Shown in pieces: positions 15,687 through 23,167 of a DNA stretch of 24,242 bases. This DNA comes from JAXDLK01 sp034666665 (GTDB lineage: Bacteria > Desulfobacterota > Binatia > JACPRU01), in contig JAXDLK010000159.1 in NCBI GenBank assembly GCA_034666665.1, forward strand, positions 1-24,242. The letters run 5' to 3'. The notes beneath the pieces were generated by a model. That model saw only the letters and a list, made by a program, of their open reading frames with translations. It was not told where the DNA came from and did no database searches. Numbering within the stretch: the first letter of the stretch is position 1; each line of letters opens with the position of its first letter. A program made the position numbers and the translations under genes.

Positions 15687-18600
15687 TCAACGCAGGTCGA
15701 ATCCGTCCGACGAGGAGACGGTGAGTGCCGCTTCTGGCCCGCCGAGCTCGCCGGCGAGCCGTCGCACGTGGCCGGTGGCGCCCATCTCCCGATGATGTCT
15801 CAGTGCCACCGAGAGCCTCTGCTTCCCTTCGCTCTCGTCTCCCCGGGAGAACGCCACCCTCGCCCGCGCCTCTTCGGCCGCTGCCTGGAACACTCTCGCG
15901 CCGCAGTAGCGTGCGACGACCTCCGCCGCGTCGAGCGCCCGCTCGACGTCTCCGCCTCCGGCGGTCGCCTGGGACAGGAGCACTCGCGCGCGCGCGAGGT
16001 GCGCCTCGGCCGCGCCGAGCCTCCGCTCTCCCCGTGCGAGTCGCTCCGCCTCGGCCGAGAGCGGAAGCGCCCGCGCGAGATCTCCGCGACCGAGGTGCGC
16101 GAGAGCGAGCCGGCCGAGGAGAGACATCCGTTGCCCCGGGGAGAGACCGTCGAGAGTGGCGACGCGCTCGGCGTCCTCGAGAGCGTCGAGAGCTTCGTCG
16201 AAGCTGCCCGCGAGGAGATGCGCGCCGCCGAGCGCGAGTCGCGCCGTGCCGCGGAAGCCGTTCGCGCCCATCGCCTCGGCGATGGCCAGCGCCTCGAGGG
16301 CGTGCCGCGCGGCATCCGCGGCATCGCCGCGGTAGAGAGCGAGCCGGCTCGAGCACAAGCGCGAGATGCACTGGTAGGAAAGATCACGCGCCTCGTCGGC
16401 AACCGCGGACAGCCGCGCGATTTCGGCCGCGGCTTCCGTGAGCCGTCCCGTTTCGGCGATGATCATCGCGCGGTTCGCGGCGGCGCCCAGGTAGCGCCGG
16501 AGAACGAAGCTGTCGTGAGGCTTGGTGTCGCCGAGGAGCGCCAACGCCTCGTCGTACCGCGCCAGGGCTTCGAGCTGCTCGCCGCGCCACGTGGAGGCGT
16601 ACCCGGCGTGGCCTCTCACGACGAAGCGGAGCTCCGGGTCGTCGATGCCGGCAACCACGACCTCGGCTTCCGCGAGCAGCCCTGCGGATTTGTCGAGCTT
16701 TCCGTTCTGGAGCGCGAGCGCCGAATCGGCGAGCAGGATCCGCACCCGAGACTCGTCGTCACCGATCTCGACCGCGAGTCGCCGCCCTTCCTCGAACGCG
16801 GAATCGATTTCCGAGGCGTCGAGGTCTTCGTAGTCGGCGGCGCGCAGAATGCCGATGCAGGCGGCGACCCGTTGGCGCGCGCTTTCCTCCGCATCGGGGA
16901 TCGCCGCCGCGATCGATCGGACGGCGCGCCAGTGCAGCGCGGCGCTCCGGATCGCGTTCGCCTCCGACCATTCGGCGGCGCGACGATGCCAGCGCGCCGC
17001 CGGCGCGGCCTCGCCGGCGGCTTCCCAGTGGTGCGCCAGCAGGCCGGCGCGCTCGTCCAGCCGGTCGGCCTCGGTCTCCGTCTCGAGGAGCCGCGCGACC
17101 GCGGCGTGCGCGATGCGCCGCCGGTCCGCGAGCTGTGAGCCGTAGGCGACTTCCTGCGTGAGGGGATGCTTGAACGCCCACTCCACCTCCGGGAACAGCA
17201 CCTCCTCGAGCACCAGATCGCGCGCCCGGAGCGTGGCGAGCGCCTCCGCGAGCTCTCCGTCGAGCCCGACGATCCGCCGCAGAATCGACTCCGGAAAGCG
17301 CTTGCCGATGACGGCGGCCGTCTGCAGCACGCGGCGCTCGCGCTCGGGGAGTCGATCGATCCGCGCCGCCAGGAGCGCCTGGATCGTGGGCGGCACGCGG
17401 ACCGCCATGAGGGGCCGCACCAGACGATACTCGCCGCGTGATCCTTCGAGACTGCCCGCCTCCACGAGCGATTGGACGACCTCCTCGACGAAGAACGGGT
17501 TGCCGCCGGTTCGCTCGCGGACGAGCTCGGCGATGCCGGCGAGACTCGGATCGCGGCCGAGGAGGTCGCCGAGCAGCTCCTCCATCGCGGCCGGACCCAG
17601 CGGCAGGAGCGGCAGCTGCTGGTAGGTCGGCTTCTCCATCCATGCGGCGCGGAACTCGGGCCGGAAATTGACGACCAAGAGAGTATGAGTACCGGAGATC
17701 GCCTCGACGAGCGTGTCGAGAAAGCTCGCGGTGCCGTCGTCGAACCAGTGCAGGTCCTCGAGCAGGATCACGTTCGTCGCGCGCTGCCCGAGCGCACGCA
17801 GACATCGGGCGACGACCGCGAAGAGCTGCCGCTGGCGATCGGCGGGATCGAAGACCGGCGCGGGCCGCTCGGGATCGGGGACGGCGAGGAACTCGAAGAG
17901 CAGCGGCAGGGCCTCCTCGAAACGAGCATCGACCAGCACGAGAGTACCCGCGATCTTCCGCCGCGTCTCGTCCGGCCCGTCGCGGTCGTCGACGCCGAAG
18001 ACGCTGCGAAGGAGCTCGAGCAACGGCAGGAACGCGAGAAGCTTTCCGTGAGCGACGCCGCGGCCTGCGTGATCGGCGACGCCCCGCGAGCGACACCGAT
18101 CGAGGAACTCGGCCGAAAGCCGGCTCTTGCCGGAACCCGCCTCGGCGACGAGGCCGACGACCTGCCCTTGCCCGTCCGACGCGCGAGCCAGGGCCGCCTC
18201 GAGCGCGGCCATCTCGCCGGAGCGCCCGACGAAACGAGAGAGCCCGCGGGATCGCGACACGTCGAGCCGGGTGCGCATGCGGCCCACCCCCTCGAGCGAG
18301 AAAACGCGGACCGGTTCCTTCACTCCCTTCAGGCGGAAGGCGCCGAGATCCGCGACCTCGAAGAAGCCTCGGACGAGCGCCGCGGTGTGCTCGCTCAGAT
18401 ACGCCTTGCCTGGGTCCGCGAGCGTTTGCAGCCGCGCCGCGATGCCCACCACGTGACCTTGCGCGGTGTAGTCCATTCGCAGGTCGTCGCCGATCCGCCC
18501 GACCACCACCTCTCCCGAGTTGAGACCGATGCGGGCGGAGAACCCGAGACCCCGTTCGCGCTTGAGCTCCTGCGCGAAGCGCCGGATCTCCTCGCCGAGG

Positions 18601-19130
18601 TGCAGCGCGGCGTAGCACGCACGGTGTGCGTGGTCCTCGTGCGCGAGCGGAGCGCCGAAGAGTGCCATGACTCCGTCGCCGGTGTACTGGTTGATCGTAC
18701 CTTCGAAGCGGTGAACGCCCTCGGTCAGGATGTCGAAGAAGCGATCGAGGATCCGGTGCCAGTCCTCCGGATCGACCTGCTCCGCGAGCTCCATCGAGCC
18801 GGTCACGTCGGCAAAGAGCACCGTCACCTGCTTCCGCTCGCCTTCGAGCGCGCTCCGCGAGGTCAGGATCCGTTCCGCGAGATGACGGGGGGTATAGGAT
18901 CGGGAATCCGTGCGACGGGGTGCCGACGCCGGCGTCGTCGCGGGCGGCACCGAGGCGTCGCCGGTGCCGAGCGGAGCCCCGCATCCGTCACAGAACCGGG
19001 CGCCCGCGCGCAGCGAGTTTCCGCACTCGCGGCAGCGGACCTCGAGCGGTCGTCCGCAGGACTCGCAGAAGCGCGCCCCGGCACGGTTGGGGTGCCCACA
19101 AGCGGCACAGGAGGGCTCGAGCGACGTCAT
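15687..19130 (-). CDS. Zinc-ribbon / class III cyclase-like / AAA ATPase / TPR regulatory protein
   Basis: This 1147-residue cytoplasmic protein combines four parts. (a) Two zinc ribbons lie at residues 8-50, each CxxC-x10-CxxC. (b) A class III nucleotidyl cyclase domain spans ~100-280, with metal-binding Asp108 (FADVTGS) and Asp152 (TGDGVMALFG). (c) An AAA_16/STAND-type ATPase begins at FVGRSGEM (~300), with Walker A AEAGSGKS (329-336) and Walker B VILLEDLHWFDD (454-465). (d) A long alpha-helical, TPR-like C-terminal half spans ~680-1130. In the cyclase domain the adenine-specifying Lys and Asp positions read Gln (INQYTGDG) and His (QGHVVG). The transition-state Asn reads Gly (VVGIAAR), while the following Arg is kept. 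Cyclase activity is therefore doubtful. It lies 81 bases after the SagB-like gene, in the same direction. Confidence 0.9.
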   Translation of the reverse strand: MTSLEPSCAACGHPNRAGARFCESCGRPLEVRCRECGNSLRAGARFCDGCGAPLGTGDASVPPATTPASAPRRTDSRSYTPRHLAERILTSRSALEGERKQVTVLFADVTGSMELAEQVDPEDWHRILDRFFDILTEGVHRFEGTINQYTGDGVMALFGAPLAHEDHAHRACYAALHLGEEIRRFAQELKRERGLGFSARIGLNSGEVVVGRIGDDLRMDYTAQGHVVGIAARLQTLADPGKAYLSEHTAALVRGFFEVADLGAFRLKGVKEPVRVFSLEGVGRMRTRLDVSRSRGLSRFVGRSGEMAALEAALARASDGQGQVVGLVAEAGSGKSRLSAEFLDRCRSRGVADHAGRGVAHGKLLAFLPLLELLRSVFGVDDRDGPDETRRKIAGTLVLVDARFEEALPLLFEFLAVPDPERPAPVFDPADRQRQLFAVVARCLRALGQRATNVILLEDLHWFDDGTASFLDTLVEAISGTHTLLVVNFRPEFRAAWMEKPTYQQLPLLPLGPAAMEELLGDLLGRDPSLAGIAELVRERTGGNPFFVEEVVQSLVEAGSLEGSRGEYRLVRPLMAVRVPPTIQALLAARIDRLPERERRVLQTAAVIGKRFPESILRRIVGLDGELAEALATLRARDLVLEEVLFPEVEWAFKHPLTQEVAYGSQLADRRRIAHAAVARLLETETEADRLDERAGLLAHHWEAAGEAAPAARWHRRAAEWSEANAIRSAALHWRAVRSIAAAIPDAEESARQRVAACIGILRAADYEDLDASEIDSAFEEGRRLAVEIGDDESRVRILLADSALALQNGKLDKSAGLLAEAEVVVAGIDDPELRFVVRGHAGYASTWRGEQLEALARYDEALALLGDTKPHDSFVLRRYLGAAANRAMIIAETGRLTEAAAEIARLSAVADEARDLSYQCISRLCSSRLALYRGDAADAARHALEALAIAEAMGANGFRGTARLALGGAHLLAGSFDEALDALEDAERVATLDGLSPGQRMSLLGRLALAHLGRGDLARALPLSAEAERLARGERRLGAAEAHLARARVLLSQATAGGGDVERALDAAEVVARYCGARVFQAAAEEARARVAFSRGDESEGKQRLSVALRHHREMGATGHVRRLAGELGGPEAALTVSSSDGFDLR

Positions 19131-19211
19131 CCGCGAGGTATGCGGAACTTGCCACGTACGACGCGCCGAGGACAGCGTGACACCGCCAACCTCGGGGATG
19201 GGGGAATCGTG

Positions 19212-20786
19212 CTACCGGAGGAGCGGCTTCGCCGGTACGCCGACGGCGGTCAGGAACATCACGCCCCAGCGCCGAGGGTCGAGACCGAAGTACTCCGCCA
19301 CGTCGTCGTCGAAGAACGTGAGACCTGTGGCGCCGAGGCCGAGCGCGTACGCCGCGAGATACGCTCGCCCGCCCGAGATCCCGCCGTCGAGCTGGGCGGC
19401 GCGATAGCCGCGGTCTCGGAGCGCACCGAGCACGCGGTCGAGATCCGCGATCGCATACACGTTGGCCGCCGCGTCCGCGGCGAGCTCCTGTCCGAGATCG
19501 AGATGTCCGGCGTCACGCCGTTCTGCTGCCGGAGAAAGGAGCTCGAGCTCGCCGGCCCGCGGCCGCCATCGGTAGCGGCCCGGCCTCAGACCGTCGACCG
19601 CGAGCGCGATGATGAAGAGATCCACCAGTGGCTCGGCTGGATCGGAGCGGTAATCGGCCGACAGCGGTGCGGCTGCACAGCGGAGGATCGTGGCGAGCGC
19701 CGCGAGCGAGATCGGCTCCGTGCGGAAACGCCGGCTCGATCCCCGGCGAACGACCACCTCCTCGAGCGGACGCTCTTCCGGATCGTTTGCCGGCGGGAGG
19801 GGGAGCCCGCCGCCGCGCTCGGCCACGGCCGCCGGCGCCATCTCGCGCCAGCGCCTCGCGTCTGCGCCTGCAGAGAGAGTTCCGGCAGAATGGGCCTCGC
19901 GGATCTCCGGATAGTCGATCTCGTGACGCGAGAGCGGCTCGGTCGCGAGCTCGATCCGCTCCGGCTCCGTCCCCGAATCGGGAGCGGCGCCGCTGTCGAG
20001 CTCGATCCGCTCGGGCTCCCGCGGCGAGGCGGCAACAGCGCCGCTGCCAATCGGGAGCAGCGCGATCACGCCCTCGCGGCGCGGGTCGAGGGCGCAGAGC
20101 CGCTCGACCGGCTCGTCGGCAAACCCGGCGACGACGCGCACCGGCCAGCCGTCGGCCGCCGCCTGCGCCACCACGTGCGCGACGATCGTACCGCCGTCCC
20201 AGAAGACGTGCCGGTACGCGCGCGCCTGATACTTCCACGCGTTCCGCCAGTACGTGCTGGCGAGCACGAGCACCAGCGGCGCGCCGATGACGCTCTCCTC
20301 GCCGCCGGTCGCCGCCGCGAGAACGCTGCGGCAGTCACCACTCCGGAGCCGCCGCAGCCCGGCGTCCTGCGGGCCGAAATGGTAGACGCCCGCCTCCACG
20401 TCGGGGAGATCGCCGCACACCAGATAGGCGTCCACGTGATAGAGCGCGCCGGTGCACGGCGCCGCCCGGAAGTAGTGGATCCGCCCATCGTCGAGCTCTC
20501 GGCGTCGGACGATGCCGAGGGACGCCTGCAGGATGCGCGCGACCGCGTCGGTGGACGGAAGCTCGCCCGCGCGGAACGGCGAGGGCGGGTCCAGCATCGC
20601 GCGAATCGCCGAAGTCCGGCCCGGGACCAGCACGCGAGCGAGCGGCCGACCTTCGAGACCGGGGTAGATCTTGAACGGAAGCGGCTGGTTCTCCCAGTCG
20701 AGCATGTGCCGCGCCGTTCGCAGGCGCTCGAGCGAGTGCTTCGTCGACTCGTGGTACGCGCGGGCCCGCGCCCCGGGTTCCGGCAT
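19212..20786 (-). CDS. SagB-type nitroreductase, two tandem domains
   Basis: The 524-residue product matches the SagB/ThcOx family of FMN-dependent oxidoreductases. The N-terminal part begins YHESTKHSLERLRTARHMLDW, then KIYPGLEGRPL, the usual family opening. A first nitroreductase domain covers ~60-250 and includes ARAYRHVFWDGGTIVAHV. A second covers ~340-524, with VVRRGSSRRFRTEPIS and a C-terminal GLGATGLTFFDDDVAEYFGLD region. The linker (~255-290) holds a direct repeat of EPERIEL. Known SagB proteins oxidise azolines to azoles in YcaO-made peptides, but no YcaO, SagC/D or precursor peptide is visible here, so the substrate is unknown. The start ATG at 20786 is one base after the cstA stop, so cotranscription is likely. 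Confidence 0.88.
   Translation of the reverse strand: MPEPGARARAYHESTKHSLERLRTARHMLDWENQPLPFKIYPGLEGRPLARVLVPGRTSAIRAMLDPPSPFRAGELPSTDAVARILQASLGIVRRRELDDGRIHYFRAAPCTGALYHVDAYLVCGDLPDVEAGVYHFGPQDAGLRRLRSGDCRSVLAAATGGEESVIGAPLVLVLASTYWRNAWKYQARAYRHVFWDGGTIVAHVVAQAAADGWPVRVVAGFADEPVERLCALDPRREGVIALLPIGSGAVAASPREPERIELDSGAAPDSGTEPERIELATEPLSRHEIDYPEIREAHSAGTLSAGADARRWREMAPAAVAERGGGLPLPPANDPEERPLEEVVVRRGSSRRFRTEPISLAALATILRCAAAPLSADYRSDPAEPLVDLFIIALAVDGLRPGRYRWRPRAGELELLSPAAERRDAGHLDLGQELAADAAANVYAIADLDRVLGALRDRGYRAAQLDGGISGGRAYLAAYALGLGATGLTFFDDDVAEYFGLDPRRWGVMFLTAVGVPAKPLLR
19947..20019 (-). repeat. Imperfect 22-base direct repeat in the SagB-like linker
   Basis: Copies at 19947-19968 and 19998-20019 differ at one base and start 51 bases apart, i.e. 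17 codons, keeping frame. Each encodes EPERIEL. The repeat sits between the two nitroreductase domains and probably reflects linker growth by slippage or unequal exchange. Confidence 0.8.
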
Positions 20787-20787
20787 C

Positions 20788-22533
20788 TCAGGGCGCTCTG
20801 GCCGGCGTCGTCGCCGCCGTCATCAGCGGTCCGCGCGACGCCGGCGGCCGGTCGCGGAAGAGAACCGCGAATGCCTCGCGCGCGAGGAGCGCCGCGAGCA
20901 GCAGCAAGACGACCGCGATCCACGCGTTCGGGTTCGTCGGCGGGGCGCCGGCGGTGACGGCGCGCACCAGCGGCCATGCCTGGATCGCGAGCGCCCACGA
21001 CGTCATCAGCAGCATGAAGAGCATCGGCACGAACACGAGTGTGTAGCGGACACCGGAGCGCGCCAGCCAGACGCAGATCGCCAGGAGCGTCAGCGCCGCG
21101 AGCAGCTGGTTCGAGCTGCCGAAGACCGGCCAGATGACCGACCAGACGGGCGCCGGCTTCCCGCCGACGGTGACGACCGACGGCACGAGACCCATGTAGA
21201 GCGCCGGCGCCGCGACCGTCGCGAGCGTCGTCGCGTAGCGGCCGAAGTCCCCCCTCCAGCCGGTGAGCTCCTGCAGGATGTAGCGGCCGAGGCGGGTGGC
21301 CACGTCGAGCGTGTCGTAGATGAACGTCGCGAACGCGAGCATGCCGAACGCGAGGCAGAAGGACGACCAGCCGGGCGAGGCGCTGAAGATCCCCAGGAAT
21401 CGCGCGATGCCGGTGGCGAAGATCACGTTCGGGTCCCGCGCGAGTCGCGGGTCGCCGGCCGGCAGGATCATCACCGTGGCAAGCGCCATCAACGCGACCA
21501 CGCCCTCGAGGAGCATGCCGCCGTAACCGACGAGGCGCGCATCCCCCTCGCGGGCGACCTGCTTCGAGGTCGTCCCCGAGCTCACCAGTCCGTGAAAGCC
21601 CGAGCAGGCGCCGCAGGCGATCGTCACGAAGAGAATCGGGAAGAGCGGCAGCCCCTGCGGGTTTCGCCAGCCGACGAATGCGGGATAGGCGAGCGAGACG
21701 GGCTCGGGCAGGAACGAGCCGCAGACGATGCCGAGCGCTCCGGCGGCCAGCAGCACGTAGAGGAAGTAGCCGCCGAGATAACCGCGCGGCTGCAGCAGCA
21801 GCCACATCGGCAAGACCGAAGCCACGAAGCAGTAGGCGAGGATCACGTACGACCAGAAGAGGATCTGGCCGTTCTGGTCGAAGAAGTGACCGACGGAGAT
21901 CGGCGCCTTCTGGCCCACCCAGATGATCGCGAACAGCGCGGGAACGAAGATCGCGGTGGCGACGCCGAGCGGCATCTCGAATCGGTAGAGGCAGACGCCG
22001 AGCGCGATCGCCAGAAAGAGATACATCAAGGACGAGCTCGCCACCCCGGGACCGACGCCCTCGACGACGAACTGACGTGCGGTCAGGTCGGTGAACGCGA
22101 CGATCACGTAGACCAGCGAGAGCCAGATGAACGACAGGAAGAGCAAGTACGCGCGCTGGCTCACGTGCTCGCGCATGAGCTCGGTCACGGAGCGCGCGCC
22201 ATGCCGCATCGAGGCGATGAGCGCGGAGAAGTCGTGTGCCGCGCCGATGAAGATGGCGCCGACGACGATCCAGAGGAGAGCCGGCAGCCACCCGAACCAG
22301 ATCCCGGCGGCGATCGGCCCGACGATCGGTCCGGCGGCACTGATCGCGGAGAAGTGCTGCGCGAGCAAGATCGGCGGGCGCGTGGGGACGAAGTCGACGC
22401 CGTCCTCGAAGAGACAGGCGGGAGTCGGCGTCGCGTCGTCGAGATCGAACCGCGCGGCGACGATGCGGCCGTAGAAGCGGAACGCGGCCAGGAAGAGAAG
22501 TGCGGCACCGACGACGAGAAGCGTGAGATCCAT
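20788..22533 (-). CDS. cstA: Carbon starvation protein CstA family, peptide/pyruvate transporter
   Basis: CstA proteins import peptides or pyruvate across the inner membrane during carbon limitation. The 581-residue product has about 15 hydrophobic helices. It shows the family block DGVDFVPTRPPILLAQHFSA (about residues 44-63), then AGPIVGPIAAGIWFGWLPALLW, AAHDFSALIASMRHGARS and CGACSGFHGLVSSGTTSKQV. It is the shorter form, like Bacillus CstA (~600), not the ~700-residue E. coli CstA/BtsT. The start ATG at 22533 lies directly before the first helix; the open frame to 22647 contains a palindrome and a divergent promoter, so it was trimmed. No clear ribosome-binding site is seen. It is followed after one base by the SagB-like gene. 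Confidence 0.93.
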   Translation of the reverse strand: MDLTLLVVGAALLFLAAFRFYGRIVAARFDLDDATPTPACLFEDGVDFVPTRPPILLAQHFSAISAAGPIVGPIAAGIWFGWLPALLWIVVGAIFIGAAHDFSALIASMRHGARSVTELMREHVSQRAYLLFLSFIWLSLVYVIVAFTDLTARQFVVEGVGPGVASSSLMYLFLAIALGVCLYRFEMPLGVATAIFVPALFAIIWVGQKAPISVGHFFDQNGQILFWSYVILAYCFVASVLPMWLLLQPRGYLGGYFLYVLLAAGALGIVCGSFLPEPVSLAYPAFVGWRNPQGLPLFPILFVTIACGACSGFHGLVSSGTTSKQVAREGDARLVGYGGMLLEGVVALMALATVMILPAGDPRLARDPNVIFATGIARFLGIFSASPGWSSFCLAFGMLAFATFIYDTLDVATRLGRYILQELTGWRGDFGRYATTLATVAAPALYMGLVPSVVTVGGKPAPVWSVIWPVFGSSNQLLAALTLLAICVWLARSGVRYTLVFVPMLFMLLMTSWALAIQAWPLVRAVTAGAPPTNPNAWIAVVLLLLAALLAREAFAVLFRDRPPASRGPLMTAATTPARAP

Positions 22534-22554
22534 GTGTCGCGCCAGGCGCTGTCG

Positions 22555-22575
22555 GGTGCGAAACTTTCTCGCACC
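22555..22575. promoter_or_regulatory. Inverted repeat in the cstA / helical-protein divergent gap
   Basis: GGTGCGA (22555-22561) and TCGCACC (22569-22575) are perfect inverted copies around a seven-base AACTTTC. The centre holds a second small dyad, GAAA-C-TTTC. It lies 22 bases upstream of the cstA start, so it could be an operator or a leader hairpin. I see no T-tract that would make it a terminator. Confidence 0.4.
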
Positions 22576-22608
22576 TCCCCCGCGGCCGGCGCAAGATGGC
22601 GGCCGATT

Positions 22609-22636
22609 TTGTCGGACGCCACCGGCCCGATACGAT
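22609..22636 (+). promoter_or_regulatory. Putative promoter for the helical protein / SPFH pair
   Basis: TTGTCG (22609-22614) and TACGAT (22631-22636) are spaced by 16 bases and match -35 and -10 consensus in four of six positions each. The predicted start near 22643 lies only a few bases before the ATG at 22646. This fits the absence of a ribosome-binding site and suggests a leaderless or nearly leaderless transcript. Confidence 0.45.
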
Positions 22637-22645
22637 GGATTTGCC

Positions 22646-23167
22646 ATGGGCGTCGCCGAATCGCTCGAGAAGCTCGTTCGCTGGATTCCCGGCTTCTCCG
22701 GTTATCTCGATCGCGAAGGCTCGCGCGACGCGGACAAGGTCGTCCGCGAGCGCCTTTCGGCGACGCTGGAAGGCTACAAGCGAAACCTGAACGAGGTGAA
22801 GCGCCGGCTCGTCCAGCGCCGCGAGCTGCCGCCGCTCGCCGAGCTCGACCGCCTCGCCTCCACGATCGACCGGCTGGCGAATCGACTCCGCTACGCGGCC
22901 CGCGGCTATCACGGCGCGTTCGACCTCACGCGCGTCGATCGATCGGTCCTGGAGCGAGTGGCGGCCTTCGACGCCTCGCTCTTCGAGAGCTGCGAAGCGA
23001 TCGCCGCGTCAATCGCGCCTCTCCGCGATCACGAGGGGGATCCCCTGCCGGTCCAGGCGGTGGCGAGCGCGCTCGACCGCTTCGAGGTCGCGCTCGAGGA
23101 GCGAGACCAGATGCTCGCGGGCGGCGCACGCGCCGGAGCGCGCGGAGCGCCTGGCGGAGAAGGATGA
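22646..23167 (+). CDS. Conserved-looking helical protein of unknown function, upstream of SPFH gene
   Basis: The 173-residue product has no signal peptide or membrane segment. It is almost wholly alpha-helical and charged. An N-terminal stretch reads LVRWIPGFSGYLDREGSRDADK, then long helices at ~30-75 and ~100-150 with heptad-like spacing (DRLASTIDRLANRLRYAA). The tail (~157-173) is Gly/Ala/Arg-rich. The combination of IPG..GY, ADK..R and LRYAARGY resembles unnamed bacterial proteins that I recall beside SPFH/zinc-ribbon genes, but I cannot name a family. The ATG at 22646 is preferred over the upstream open frame, which crosses the promoter and lacks helical character. Its stop overlaps the next start as ATGA, so the two proteins probably act together. 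Confidence 0.8.
   Translation: MGVAESLEKLVRWIPGFSGYLDREGSRDADKVVRERLSATLEGYKRNLNEVKRRLVQRRELPPLAELDRLASTIDRLANRLRYAARGYHGAFDLTRVDRSVLERVAAFDASLFESCEAIAASIAPLRDHEGDPLPVQAVASALDRFEVALEERDQMLAGGARAGARGAPGGEG

Noticed and set aside
17472..20957. A very long (1161-codon) open frame on the plus strand
   Set aside because: It runs antisense across the cyclase-like gene, the gap and the SagB-like gene, all of which show clear domain motifs on the minus strand. Its product is Arg/Glu/Asp-rich without recognisable domains, as expected for an opposite-strand shadow in high-GC DNA.
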